Shown piece by piece: positions 7,945 through 14,834 of a DNA stretch of 22,982 nucleotides (positions are counted from its first letter, which is position 1; each line of letters starts with the position of its first letter). The notes beneath the pieces are model-generated. The model had not been told where the DNA came from and did no database searches. It saw only the letters and a program-made list of their open reading frames with translations. Both the position numbers and the translations under genes were made by a program. This DNA comes from Candidatus Bruticola papionis (GTDB lineage: Bacteria; Vulcanimicrobiota; Xenobia; Xenobiales; Xenobiaceae), in assembly GCA_002407045.1 (NCBI GenBank), contig DHKB01000025.1, positions 1 through 22,982 on the forward strand. The letters are read 5' to 3'.

Positions 7945-9171
7945 ATGTCTATTATTGTGCAAAAATTCGGCGGCACTTCGGTTGCTTCTGAAAAAGGCTG
8001 GAAAGCTTTGGCTGAAAAAATTAAAGCCGAGCTGAACAATAATAAGCAAGTAATAGTCGTTGTTTCCGCTATGGGACGTCGCCCGGCTCCTTACGCTACC
8101 GATAGTTTATTGGGCTTGATTAAGGATTATTCGGCCCACGTGAGCGATCGTGAACGTGATATGCTTATGGCTTGCGGAGAAATAATCTCTGCTGTTACGG
8201 TTAGCCACTATTTGCGTAGCTTGGGCATAAAGGCCAAAGCTTTCGACGGCGCTCAGGCTGGTATCGCTGCTGTAGGCAACTATGGCAGCGCCAGCATAGA
8301 AAGTATCGATCCTCAAGAACTTTTGCAAGCTTTGCAAGAGGGCTTCATTCCGGTAGTTGCTGGCTTCCAGGGAGTCAACAAACATGGCGAAATTGTCACT
8401 TTAGGACGTGGAGGTAGCGATACTACAGCTGTCGCTTTGGGAGCTGCAGTTGGAGCTGAGCGGGTAGATATTTTCACCGATGTTGAGGGAGTCATGACCG
8501 CCGACCCGCGTTATGTGCCCTCAGCTCACGTTTTGGAACATATCAGCCATGTTGAAGTAGGGGAAATGGCTAATGAAGGCGCTAAGGTTTTGCATCCTAG
8601 AGCTGTGGAAATTTCCCAAACTCACAATATCCCCTTGCGAGTGCGCTCTACGTTTAGCGCTAAAGAAGGCACGGCTATCGATAGCAATTCTGCTAATGTG
8701 AGCATTGCCGATCGTCAGCTTCAAGTCGAAAAGTTGGTCACTGGAGTTGTCAGCGTGCCTGGCTATACTATGGTTAGTATAGATTTACAAGCTACTCCCG
8801 ACTTACGCGTGCGCCGTTTGGCCATATTTGAGCGTTTGGCCGAAGCTTCTTTGTCGTTGGATATGATCAACGTTGCCGAGGACAGAATTTGCTTCTTGCT
8901 CAACAATAGCGACATCAATACCGCTAAAAACTTACTTAAAGAGCTTGGTTGCAGTTTTTCCATGCGCTTCGGTTGCGCCAAACTTTCTGTAGTAGGTCAG
9001 GCTATGCGCGGACAACCCGGCGTGATGATGCGCATTTGTCGAGCTTTGGTACATAGCGGTATTGAGCTCTTTTACACAACAGACTCGCATATTACGATCT
9101 CTGCTGTGGTCTCTGAAAGCGCTTTAGCTAAAGCTTCTCAGGCTATTCATAGTGAATTTGGCTTGGATTAA
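7945..9171 (+). CDS. lysC: Aspartate kinase (aspartokinase) with C-terminal ACT domains
   Basis: Phosphorylates aspartate, the first and usually feedback-controlled step of the aspartate family pathway. The 408-residue protein opens with VQKFGGTSVAS and has VVVSAMG near 35. It carries GRGGSDTTAVALGAAVGA and FTDVEGVMTADPR in the kinase domain, then about 150 residues matching the two ACT domains that bind lysine and/or threonine in this family. Which amino acid inhibits it cannot be read from the sequence. ATG 7945 is just 4 nt after the asd stop, with purine-rich AGGAAAGGGA about 15 nt upstream, suggesting coupled translation. A longer open frame from 7879 overlaps asd and adds 22 residues with no family similarity. 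A monofunctional kinase, with no homoserine dehydrogenase fused to it. Confidence 0.95.
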   Translation: MSIIVQKFGGTSVASEKGWKALAEKIKAELNNNKQVIVVVSAMGRRPAPYATDSLLGLIKDYSAHVSDRERDMLMACGEIISAVTVSHYLRSLGIKAKAFDGAQAGIAAVGNYGSASIESIDPQELLQALQEGFIPVVAGFQGVNKHGEIVTLGRGGSDTTAVALGAAVGAERVDIFTDVEGVMTADPRYVPSAHVLEHISHVEVGEMANEGAKVLHPRAVEISQTHNIPLRVRSTFSAKEGTAIDSNSANVSIADRQLQVEKLVTGVVSVPGYTMVSIDLQATPDLRVRRLAIFERLAEASLSLDMINVAEDRICFLLNNSDINTAKNLLKELGCSFSMRFGCAKLSVVGQAMRGQPGVMMRICRALVHSGIELFYTTDSHITISAVVSESALAKASQAIHSEFGLD

Positions 9172-9187
9172 GCCTCTTTGAGTAGCT

Positions 9188-9544
9188 TTATTGCCAAGTC
9201 CGTTGGTCGTTTTCCGCTTCTTTGCGTTTAAACGACTCGGCAAGATCAACATCAAAGCGATTGGCCAAGTCGAGCAAATAAGACAAGACATCAGCCATTT
9301 CTTCGGCTAGATTGTCCTGAATTGTTTGTTCCTTGGCTTGATCGCTGGGATGTTCTTTAGCCTTTTCGGTAAAAAGAGCAATCTTTTTGCGAATAGCTTT
9401 AGCTAATTCGCCTACTTCTTCAGTCAGCAGTAAATATGTCTCTAAGTTGCTGGCTTTAGTGAAACCTCTTTCGATACATTTTTCTTGCACATATTTTTGG
9501 AGCAGAGGAAGAGTAGGGTTATTTGGAAAACTTATCTTTTTCAT
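9188..9544 (-). CDS. MazG-like nucleotide pyrophosphohydrolase
   Basis: Small all-helical NTP pyrophosphohydrolase of the MazG/iMazG-like group, which hydrolyses NTPs or dNTPs to the monophosphate and pyrophosphate. The 118-residue protein contains the metal-binding pattern EEVGELAKAIRK near residue 42. It also has EEMADVLSYLLDLANRFDVDL near 80, then KRKEAENDQRTW, the typical end of the family. It is a single-domain form, not the longer E. coli MazG. Start: MKKISFP at 9544 matches small family members. The open frame continues 24 codons upstream to 9616, but those residues are not family-like; neither start has a strong ribosome site. It converges on lysC with only 16 nt between stops and is divergent from the coiled-coil gene. 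The substrate is not predictable. Confidence 0.85.
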   Translation of the reverse strand: MKKISFPNNPTLPLLQKYVQEKCIERGFTKASNLETYLLLTEEVGELAKAIRKKIALFTEKAKEHPSDQAKEQTIQDNLAEEMADVLSYLLDLANRFDVDLAESFKRKEAENDQRTWQ

Positions 9545-9637
9545 AGCGTTTTTCTTTTGCGTTTTGCGGCATGTCCTTTCCTGCAACAAGACAGAAAGAG
9601 CGTTGGGGATAGCCAAAGTTGAGGAGGAGTCTCTGTC

Positions 9638-10186
9638 ATGGCCGATGGGTTGCTAGAACGAGTAGAAAAATTAGAGGGTAGTGTGCGCAGCAGTTTGTCT
9701 CAGCTACGCCATTTGCAGCAACTTAGCGAAGCAGAACTAAAAAGAGATGCTCTTGATAACTTAGAGCAAATACGCCGTGAAATGTCAGACGTAGTTTCGC
9801 GTATGGCTTCTTTATCTGAAGTCAACGCTCTGAAAGACGATCTAAATAAAGTTTTCAATTTAATAGGTAATCCTAACGGAGCTTCTTTTTCTGGCAGTTT
9901 TATGGCTGGAGCTCAGTCTAGTTCCGACCATGAAAATACCGACCGATTAACAAAAGCCGTAAAAGCTTGTGAAGAAAAATTAGACAAATTGCAAACTTCT
10001 CTGGTAAATATTGATATTGGCTCCAAACTTGAAAGATTAGAAAAGCGTCTAGACGTTTTGGAACTGGCTCTGGCTGAATTGCAGAAGTCTGATAGTGCCA
10101 AGTCTACTGATGGCGCTGCTGAATATAGTGTCAAAAAAAGCGGCAATTCCTCAATATTCGATGATGAACCCCTAGAATGGGGCTAA
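9638..10186 (+). CDS. Unknown coiled-coil protein with acidic C-terminal tail
   Basis: I do not recognise this 182-residue protein. It is soluble, with no signal peptide or membrane segment. Residues about 3-75 form a heptad-rich helix (LLERVEKLEG..., LSEAELKRD..., LEQIRREMS). A Gly/Ser-rich gap follows at about 80-95. A second coiled coil lies at about 100-150 (KLERLEKRLDVLELALAEL). The tail is polar and ends with the acidic stretch IFDDEPLEWG. The start is well supported: GGAGGAG lies about nine bases before ATG 9638. The prepilin genes begin 76 nt downstream, after a promoter and terminator, so it is probably a separate unit. The plan suggests a scaffold or adaptor that self-associates, but no function can be claimed. 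Confidence 0.75.
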   Translation: MADGLLERVEKLEGSVRSSLSQLRHLQQLSEAELKRDALDNLEQIRREMSDVVSRMASLSEVNALKDDLNKVFNLIGNPNGASFSGSFMAGAQSSSDHENTDRLTKAVKACEEKLDKLQTSLVNIDIGSKLERLEKRLDVLELALAELQKSDSAKSTDGAAEYSVKKSGNSSIFDDEPLEWG

Positions 10187-10190
10187 TTTT
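10169..10190 (+). terminator. Possible weak terminator at the end of the coiled-coil gene
   Basis: CCCC (10169-10172) pairs with GGGG (10179-10182) around a six-base loop at the stop codon region, followed by TAATTTT. The four-pair stem is short, so this is uncertain. Confidence 0.25.
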
Positions 10191-10199
10191 TGTTATAAT
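10191..10199 (+). promoter_or_regulatory. Extended -10 promoter upstream of the prepilin genes
   Basis: TGTTATAAT is a perfect TATAAT with the extended -10 TG one base before it. There is no good -35 box, which extended -10 promoters can do without. Transcription would begin near 10206, just before the hairpins. Confidence 0.5.
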
Positions 10200-10203
10200 G
10201 AGG

Positions 10204-10226
10204 CAGGGAACTTTGGGAAAGCCCTG
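10204..10226 (+). promoter_or_regulatory. Possible antiterminator hairpin in the prepilin leader
   Basis: CAGGG-aa-CTTT pairs with AAAG-CCCTG: nine pairs, a two-base bulge and a GGG loop. It uses bases 10218-10223, which are also the 5' arm of the terminator hairpin, so the two cannot form together. No ligand-binding domain of a known riboswitch is seen. Confidence 0.35.
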
Positions 10227-10239
10227 GCGGCTTTTTTTT
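10218..10239 (+). terminator. Intrinsic terminator in front of the prepilin genes
   Basis: AAAGCC (10218-10223) pairs with GGCTTT (10229-10234) around a five-base loop, followed by five more T. It may end transcripts of the coiled-coil gene, or act as an attenuator on the promoter at 10191-10199. Confidence 0.6.
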
Positions 10240-10262
10240 GACAATTTAAAGGAACGAAGGTT

Positions 10263-10877
10263 ATGAAAGTCAGCTGCTGCATGAATAATAGATATTCAGC
10301 CAGCCATTATATGTTGGAACGCCGTCAAAAGCGCATAGGTTTCAGCTTATTAGAACTGATGGTCTCTGTGGGCATTATGTCTGTGACTCTTCTTTTAGTT
10401 TTGGCCGTTTTTACCGGTTCAATGAAGGCCAGTCAGAAGACTACCGACCTAACAGCGGGTGTTATTGTTGCCGAGACTGTTCTTACCAAGGATATATACA
10501 ATATTGTCAATCAGGTGGAAAAAGAGGCTGATAAGGGCGCTTTTGAAAAATTGAAAAAAGGTGGAATAGTGGCTTCAGGTATTAAGAATTTGAACAATAC
10601 CACTTTTGTATGGGAGCTTAATTCTACAAGAATCGACAGTACAGACAGCGGTACTTCGGTTGGCGGCACCACTATTGATAATCAATTAGTTAAACTTGAT
10701 GTAGTTGTTTGGTGGGGCAAAAGCGGCAAAGATTATGTAGGCGAGTACAGCTCCAACGATGGAGATATGAAAGCTGGACAAGAAGCAGTGAGTAGAGATA
10801 AAACTTTGAGTCTGGAACATGCCGGTATTTTGCGCTGTGAGATGAGTCGACTTTATAATATCAGCTCGGAGTTCTAG
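10263..10877 (+). CDS. Type II secretion/type IV pilus-like minor prepilin (GspI/PilV-like)
   Basis: Class III signal peptide protein of 204 residues. The prepilin peptidase site is G26|F27 in RIGFSLLELM, with Glu at +5 (E31). It follows a positively charged 26-residue leader and precedes a hydrophobic helix of about 20 residues that packs in the pseudopilus. After cleavage the N-terminal Phe would be methylated in the standard pathway. The VIVAETVL segment after the helix resembles GspI/PilV minor pilins, but the subtype is uncertain. The rest is a soluble, variable domain. ATG 10263 has GAAGG and AAAGGAAC close upstream. An internal ATG at 10311 would give a shorter leader (MLERRQKRIG) and is also possible. 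The next prepilin starts 17 nt after the stop, so they are surely cotranscribed. Confidence 0.85.
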   Translation: MKVSCCMNNRYSASHYMLERRQKRIGFSLLELMVSVGIMSVTLLLVLAVFTGSMKASQKTTDLTAGVIVAETVLTKDIYNIVNQVEKEADKGAFEKLKKGGIVASGIKNLNNTTFVWELNSTRIDSTDSGTSVGGTTIDNQLVKLDVVVWWGKSGKDYVGEYSSNDGDMKAGQEAVSRDKTLSLEHAGILRCEMSRLYNISSEF

Positions 10878-10894
10878 GAGGGCAGCTTAATAAT

Positions 10895-11860
10895 ATGAAC
10901 ATTGTTCCAAGCCGCCGACAAGACAACTTAGGCGCTACTTTGATTGAAGTAATGATTACTACCGGCGTTTTTAGTGTACTGATGCTGGTACTTTTTACTG
11001 TTGTGCAATATGGCATGGATTCCTGGCGTAGTATTGAGGGACGTACCGTTACGCAAACTATGATGCGTAAAGTAGGCGTTTTTGCCATGGATGATATTAG
11101 GCGGGCTAGCTTTGGTGGTCTAGGCGTAGCTGTTTACAAGAACTACACTCCGAGCGGTTTCGATAAAGTTTTAACTGGAACTGATGTAGATCAGGACAAA
11201 CGTCCGTTATATGGTCAGGCTCTATGGATGCTCTCGGCTTACAATGACAATAGTAGTCTTGGTAGTGGCGCCGATCCTGAAGTTGTCAGCGCTTCTGAGC
11301 GCTTCTCTCGCAGCGCATCTGGTATCCCCAATTGGAATAAAAATGTTATCTACTATGTCTCTACTATCGGGCCAAACTTGCATAAAGAAAAGTATGGCGG
11401 AACAATGCAAGACCTTTGCGGTGGAGCTGACTCTTGCCCTCACAAATGGCTAATCCGTTGTGAAGTCCCTGGTCACCCTAATTTATTAGATAGCTCCAAT
11501 ATCGGCCAATACGTTGTGCGACCGGAAAGTAACGGTGGTCAGATAAATCTTTTTACCAATCCAGAGTTGAAAAAGTGTAAAATCCAAATTCTGGCCGATT
11601 GCATTGTGGCTTTCCGAGTAGTTACTAGCAAGCCGGAAGTTACTTTGGTAATTAAGTCGGCTCGCTTGGCTGAATTACGTCGCGCTCAACAACAACGCGG
11701 TTTAAAGTTGGGTAAAGATGTGAAACATGAAGAAACTGTTGATATGAGCAATGCTCAGGCTTTGAGAAAGCTCGATACGCTTAGTGGTGCTTCCAATCGT
11801 TTGGGCGCCTATACTTTGCAATATGATATAACGGTTATTCCGCGCAATAATGTGAAATAG
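10895..11860 (+). CDS. Type II secretion/type IV pilus-like minor prepilin (GspJ/PilW-like)
   Basis: Second class III prepilin, 321 residues. The cleavage site is G13|A14 in NLGATLIEVM with Glu at +5 (E18). A short basic leader (SRRQDN) and a hydrophobic helix follow the usual plan. The segment VFAMDDIRRAS after the helix matches the GspJ/PilW pattern of an alpha-helical stalk before the globular head. The head is larger than usual and holds cysteines spaced C-x5-C-x7-C (around nt 11414-11460) and later C-x7-C. These could be disulfides outside the cytoplasm or a metal site. AGGAGG overlaps the upstream stop codon, 13 bases before the ATG. Other pilus or secretion genes are not adjacent, but a GspF/PilC gene lies at the right edge of the window. 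Confidence 0.85.
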   Translation: MNIVPSRRQDNLGATLIEVMITTGVFSVLMLVLFTVVQYGMDSWRSIEGRTVTQTMMRKVGVFAMDDIRRASFGGLGVAVYKNYTPSGFDKVLTGTDVDQDKRPLYGQALWMLSAYNDNSSLGSGADPEVVSASERFSRSASGIPNWNKNVIYYVSTIGPNLHKEKYGGTMQDLCGGADSCPHKWLIRCEVPGHPNLLDSSNIGQYVVRPESNGGQINLFTNPELKKCKIQILADCIVAFRVVTSKPEVTLVIKSARLAELRRAQQQRGLKLGKDVKHEETVDMSNAQALRKLDTLSGASNRLGAYTLQYDITVIPRNNVK

Positions 11861-11915
11861 CACTTTAATAAGCCTGCAGTGAAAAGCGTTTAAAAAGTGT
11901 CTCCTTTATAGCGGC

Positions 11916-11955
11916 AAAATAAAAGGAGCAGTTGAAGAGCTGCTCCTTTTATTTT
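11916..11955. terminator. Strong bidirectional terminator between convergent prepilin and HD genes
   Basis: A perfect 16-base inverted repeat, AAAATAAAAGGAGCAG (11916-11931) and its complement (11940-11955), flanks an eight-base loop. The A-run and T-run at its ends let it work in both directions. It lies between the stops of the prepilin operon (11860) and the HD protein (11972). Confidence 0.9.
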
Positions 11956-11971
11956 TTGGCAAAATTATGCT

Positions 11972-13282
11972 TTAGAACATCGTACTTTGGTAGGGGCGAT
12001 CTTTTTCCAACCAGGGTTTTATATGTTGGTAACAATCGCGTGGTACCATAAGCAAGCTGCGACGAACTGGCTCGGAAAGAGCTTCAATAGCTTTGGTGCG
12101 GCTGGCTTGAGAAATTTCTTTCCAGCGATTGTTAGGAGGATTATCCAAGATGCGAATGGGGGAAGTAGCTCGACCAGGTTGGTAAATATCGTAGCCCAAA
12201 TTTTGGGGGGTATCTTTATGAAAATACCATTCCCAGTTTGGACCTAAGCTTTTTTGTACATATTTTCTTATCCTATCGGTAATAGGGCCGTCGCCCGGAT
12301 CATCAAAGGCTTTAAATGGACGCCTACCTAAAAAGCGGCGAGAGAGATCGGCCATAACTTCGTCCGGACTCTGGCTCCAAAGCTTTAAAGTATGGTAAAA
12401 GTCGAAATCGTCAATTTGTAAATAATTATCTAAGAAACTATCTTCATCTTCGGCTTGATTTGATTCAAAAAGAAAGCGTAAATTGCGCGGTAGCTCTAAA
12501 GACTGAGGAGAAGTTTCATATAAATAATGAGCTCTTTTAAGGATGACTCGCAATAAAGTTTCGTAAGAACGTACTGTCTTATGCAAATAAACTTGCCAGT
12601 GCATAAAATAGCGGCAGAATAAATAGCCTTCGACAGCTTCGCACCCTTTGTGATCGACGGCACAACAATATTTATCTTCGCTGTCTTTAAATGGACGTAT
12701 AGTGTAAATAATACGATCTATATCAAAAAGTCCATATTTGGCGCCAGTGTAAAGAGAATCGCGTTGTAAGTAATCCATACGATCAACATCTAATTGACTG
12801 GAAAGCAATTCGTGAAATACCGGCTGAGGGTAAGTCCCTTTCATTATGGCAATGGTATCTTCGGCATTAAGTGAATATTTGGCAAATAAAGGAGCCAAGC
12901 GACGGACTATTCTCAAACTGAGCTCTTCGTGATTGACTTTAGAAAAAGCATTTTCCAAAGCGTGAGAAAAGGGGCCGTGGCCTATATCATGCAACAAAGC
13001 AGCGGCTTGAGCAGCTAAAATCGTTTCCGGAGCTACTTTCATTAAGCGATTGTCGCGCCAATAGGTCAAGATGCGTTGCATAAGCCACATCGTACCTATA
13101 GAATGTTGAAAGCGAGAGTGCTCGGCTCCATGAAAGACACTGAAGCACATACCCAGCTGGCGTATACGACGCAGCCTCTGAAACTCCATAGAATCGATAA
13201 GCTCCAGAATTAAGGGATGATTTATGGCTATATTGCCATAAAGGGGATCGCGCAATACTTTTTCTTTAAACTTTTTGCTCAT
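11972..13282 (-). CDS. HD-domain phosphohydrolase (dNTPase/SAMHD1-like, YwfO type)
   Basis: Metal-dependent HD-superfamily enzyme of the dGTPase/SAMHD1-like group, whose known members hydrolyse dNTPs or other nucleotides. The 436-residue protein carries the four ligands in order: H60 in HSRFQHSIGT, H98-D99 in AALLHDIGHGPFSH, and the Asp in LDVDRMDYL near 167. It begins with the family's RDPLYGNI and QRLRRIRQLG. Length fits the Bacillus YwfO-like branch rather than E. coli Dgt. It is cytoplasmic, with no membrane segment. The ATG at 13282 has no clear ribosome site; the match at the N-terminus supports it anyway. The gene stands alone, converging on the prepilin operon and lying downstream of the ThrE-like genes. 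The substrate cannot be read from the sequence. Confidence 0.88.
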   Translation of the reverse strand: MSKKFKEKVLRDPLYGNIAINHPLILELIDSMEFQRLRRIRQLGMCFSVFHGAEHSRFQHSIGTMWLMQRILTYWRDNRLMKVAPETILAAQAAALLHDIGHGPFSHALENAFSKVNHEELSLRIVRRLAPLFAKYSLNAEDTIAIMKGTYPQPVFHELLSSQLDVDRMDYLQRDSLYTGAKYGLFDIDRIIYTIRPFKDSEDKYCCAVDHKGCEAVEGYLFCRYFMHWQVYLHKTVRSYETLLRVILKRAHYLYETSPQSLELPRNLRFLFESNQAEDEDSFLDNYLQIDDFDFYHTLKLWSQSPDEVMADLSRRFLGRRPFKAFDDPGDGPITDRIRKYVQKSLGPNWEWYFHKDTPQNLGYDIYQPGRATSPIRILDNPPNNRWKEISQASRTKAIEALSEPVRRSLLMVPRDCYQHIKPWLEKDRPYQSTMF

Positions 13283-13401
13283 AGTTGGCGATGGCAGCTA
13301 CTTTTTGATAATTTTTTTTCTCTAGATACAGCTTCAAAGTAAGTCATTTTATTTACTGATTAAGTGAGCTCTGCAACTAGAAAAAACTAGGGCTACTTTC
13401 G

Positions 13402-14010
13402 CTATATCTTGTGGTTTTCCTTAATTTTGTGATATTTATTGCGTCGGCTTTGTATGCGTTGGGTACGTTTGCTGGGATTGTGTTTAGTGGGGGTAGGAAT
13501 TTCGGTGGAGTCGTTTTTATCTACCAGCTCAGGTATGGAAATATCAAAATCATCTTGCAAGCTAGTATGCAAACTGGATAAGCTCGGATTTATAACACCT
13601 TTAGATAAAGCTGTTCCCATAAGCATACCTACGGCTATACCGCTAGCTATAAGCATGGCATTCATACCGTCTTGCAAAGCTAAATCGGTTTGACCGCGAA
13701 TGATGTAGGTCATAGCATTGTAGGTAAGGATTCCTGGCACCAGAGGGAAAATACCTGGTAAGACAAAAACTGTTGAAGGCATACGCAAAGCTCTAGCTAA
13801 GCTTTCGCTACACAAGGAAATGGTGAGTGTACCAACAAAACCACAATATATTGGCCCTATTCCCCAAGCACCCATCATATAATTGACTTGCCAGCCCAGA
13901 AGTCCGGCTAAAGTGCAGCCGAGGATAGCCCTCGCTGGAATGCGGAAAAAGACAGCGCAGCCAACTAAGCCTAGAATAGCTCCAAACCAACCGATAAAAA
14001 AGTCGCTCAT
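13402..14010 (-). CDS. Threonine/serine exporter, small subunit-like (ThrE_2/YjjB type)
   Basis: Inner-membrane protein, 202 residues, of the ThrE_2 (YjjB) family, which pairs with a ThrE_1 (YjjP) protein to form an exporter of threonine/serine or, in some bacteria, succinate. There are about four or five hydrophobic segments in residues 1-145. The family loop VFVLPGIFPLVPGILTYNAM is present, followed by a membrane segment ending GMLMGTALSKG. The start at 14010 overlaps the upstream stop as ATGA, the usual coupled arrangement; ATG 14019 would add three residues. The last ~55 residues are unusual: an acidic stretch (DDFDISIPELVDKND) and then a Lys/Arg-rich hydrophilic end, making the protein longer than typical family members. 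The substrate is unproven. Confidence 0.85.
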   Translation of the reverse strand: MSDFFIGWFGAILGLVGCAVFFRIPARAILGCTLAGLLGWQVNYMMGAWGIGPIYCGFVGTLTISLCSESLARALRMPSTVFVLPGIFPLVPGILTYNAMTYIIRGQTDLALQDGMNAMLIASGIAVGMLMGTALSKGVINPSLSSLHTSLQDDFDISIPELVDKNDSTEIPTPTKHNPSKRTQRIQSRRNKYHKIKENHKI

Positions 14011-14774
14011 AAGAACCATTGCCCCATGCTCATGCCTACTACCGCCCCAGCTGCTAGGGCTGCGCTGGTCAGAACAGCATCGGTTGTGCGGGCTATGCCT
14101 GCTAGCAATTCACCGGCCATTAAGTCGGCTATAGCATTTGTTAAAGCTAAGCCGGGCAGCAGAGGTACCATGCCGGCAATAACTATAGCACGGTGCTCTA
14201 CGCTGGAAAAAAATAAGCACCAAATATCGGCAAAAATAGTTACGGCCAACCCGTTGAGAAATACCATCAGGAATGGAGCTAATTTGGCACATTTTAGCTC
14301 TACATATTTAGCCAGCAATCCGACTAGTAGTGAAGGGATAATGGAAATTAAATTTCCGGCGATCATCATGCCAAAGCCTGCGCAACAGATAGCCTGAAAT
14401 ATATACATAGTCGTTTGGCTATACAGAGGAGCTTTACGAATAATTTCGTCTACGGCTTTATCGGCGCTTTGGAAAGAAATTTTCCCTGCAGCTAGATCGC
14501 GGGAAATAGAATTGATGGCAATCACTTTAGCCAAATCGATAGTACGATTTTTTACTCTGGTAACGATAGTGATAGTGCGCTCGCGGCCCACTGTAACTGT
14601 AATACCAGTAGGCGTAGCGTAACTTTCTACCGGAGTACCGCAAGCTTGGCCAATGTGTTCTACAGTAGTTTCTACGCGGTTTGTCTCTGCTCCGGAAGCC
14701 ATTAGCACTTTGGCCGATTTTAGGCACAGACCGGCAATTTTGCGCAGAGCATTTTTAGAACACAACTTGGCCAT
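14007..14774 (-). CDS. Threonine/serine exporter, large subunit-like (ThrE_1/YjjP type)
   Basis: Inner-membrane protein of 255 residues in the ThrE_1 family. It has the soluble N-terminal domain with the hallmark SGAETNRVETTVE near residue 30 and ATPTGITVTVGRE near 58. About five membrane helices follow from residue 115, including the VPLLPGLALTNAIADL segment matched in the partner subunit. It probably forms one transporter with the downstream gene, which overlaps it by four bases; in Corynebacterium ThrE the two halves are one polypeptide. Ribosome-binding sequence before ATG 14774 is weak. It follows ftsY by 60 nt in the same direction, so the three could be one transcript. The substrate (threonine, serine, or a dicarboxylate) cannot be decided here. 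Confidence 0.87.
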   Translation of the reverse strand: MAKLCSKNALRKIAGLCLKSAKVLMASGAETNRVETTVEHIGQACGTPVESYATPTGITVTVGRERTITIVTRVKNRTIDLAKVIAINSISRDLAAGKISFQSADKAVDEIIRKAPLYSQTTMYIFQAICCAGFGMMIAGNLISIIPSLLVGLLAKYVELKCAKLAPFLMVFLNGLAVTIFADIWCLFFSSVEHRAIVIAGMVPLLPGLALTNAIADLMAGELLAGIARTTDAVLTSAALAAGAVVGMSMGQWFL

Positions 14775-14834
14775 TGATAATTGCAGTCTTTCTATAAAGG
14801 CGTTTTTTGTAACTTTAGGCTAAAACAGCCTATC

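Noticed and set aside
10238..10266. TTGACA as a -35 box right before the first prepilin
   Set aside because: The -10 position would fall on the start codon, and a good ribosome site implies a normal leader.
14026..14397. Plus-strand open frame of 123 codons
   Set aside because: It is antisense to the ThrE_1-like gene, with no start signal and composition typical of a shadow.
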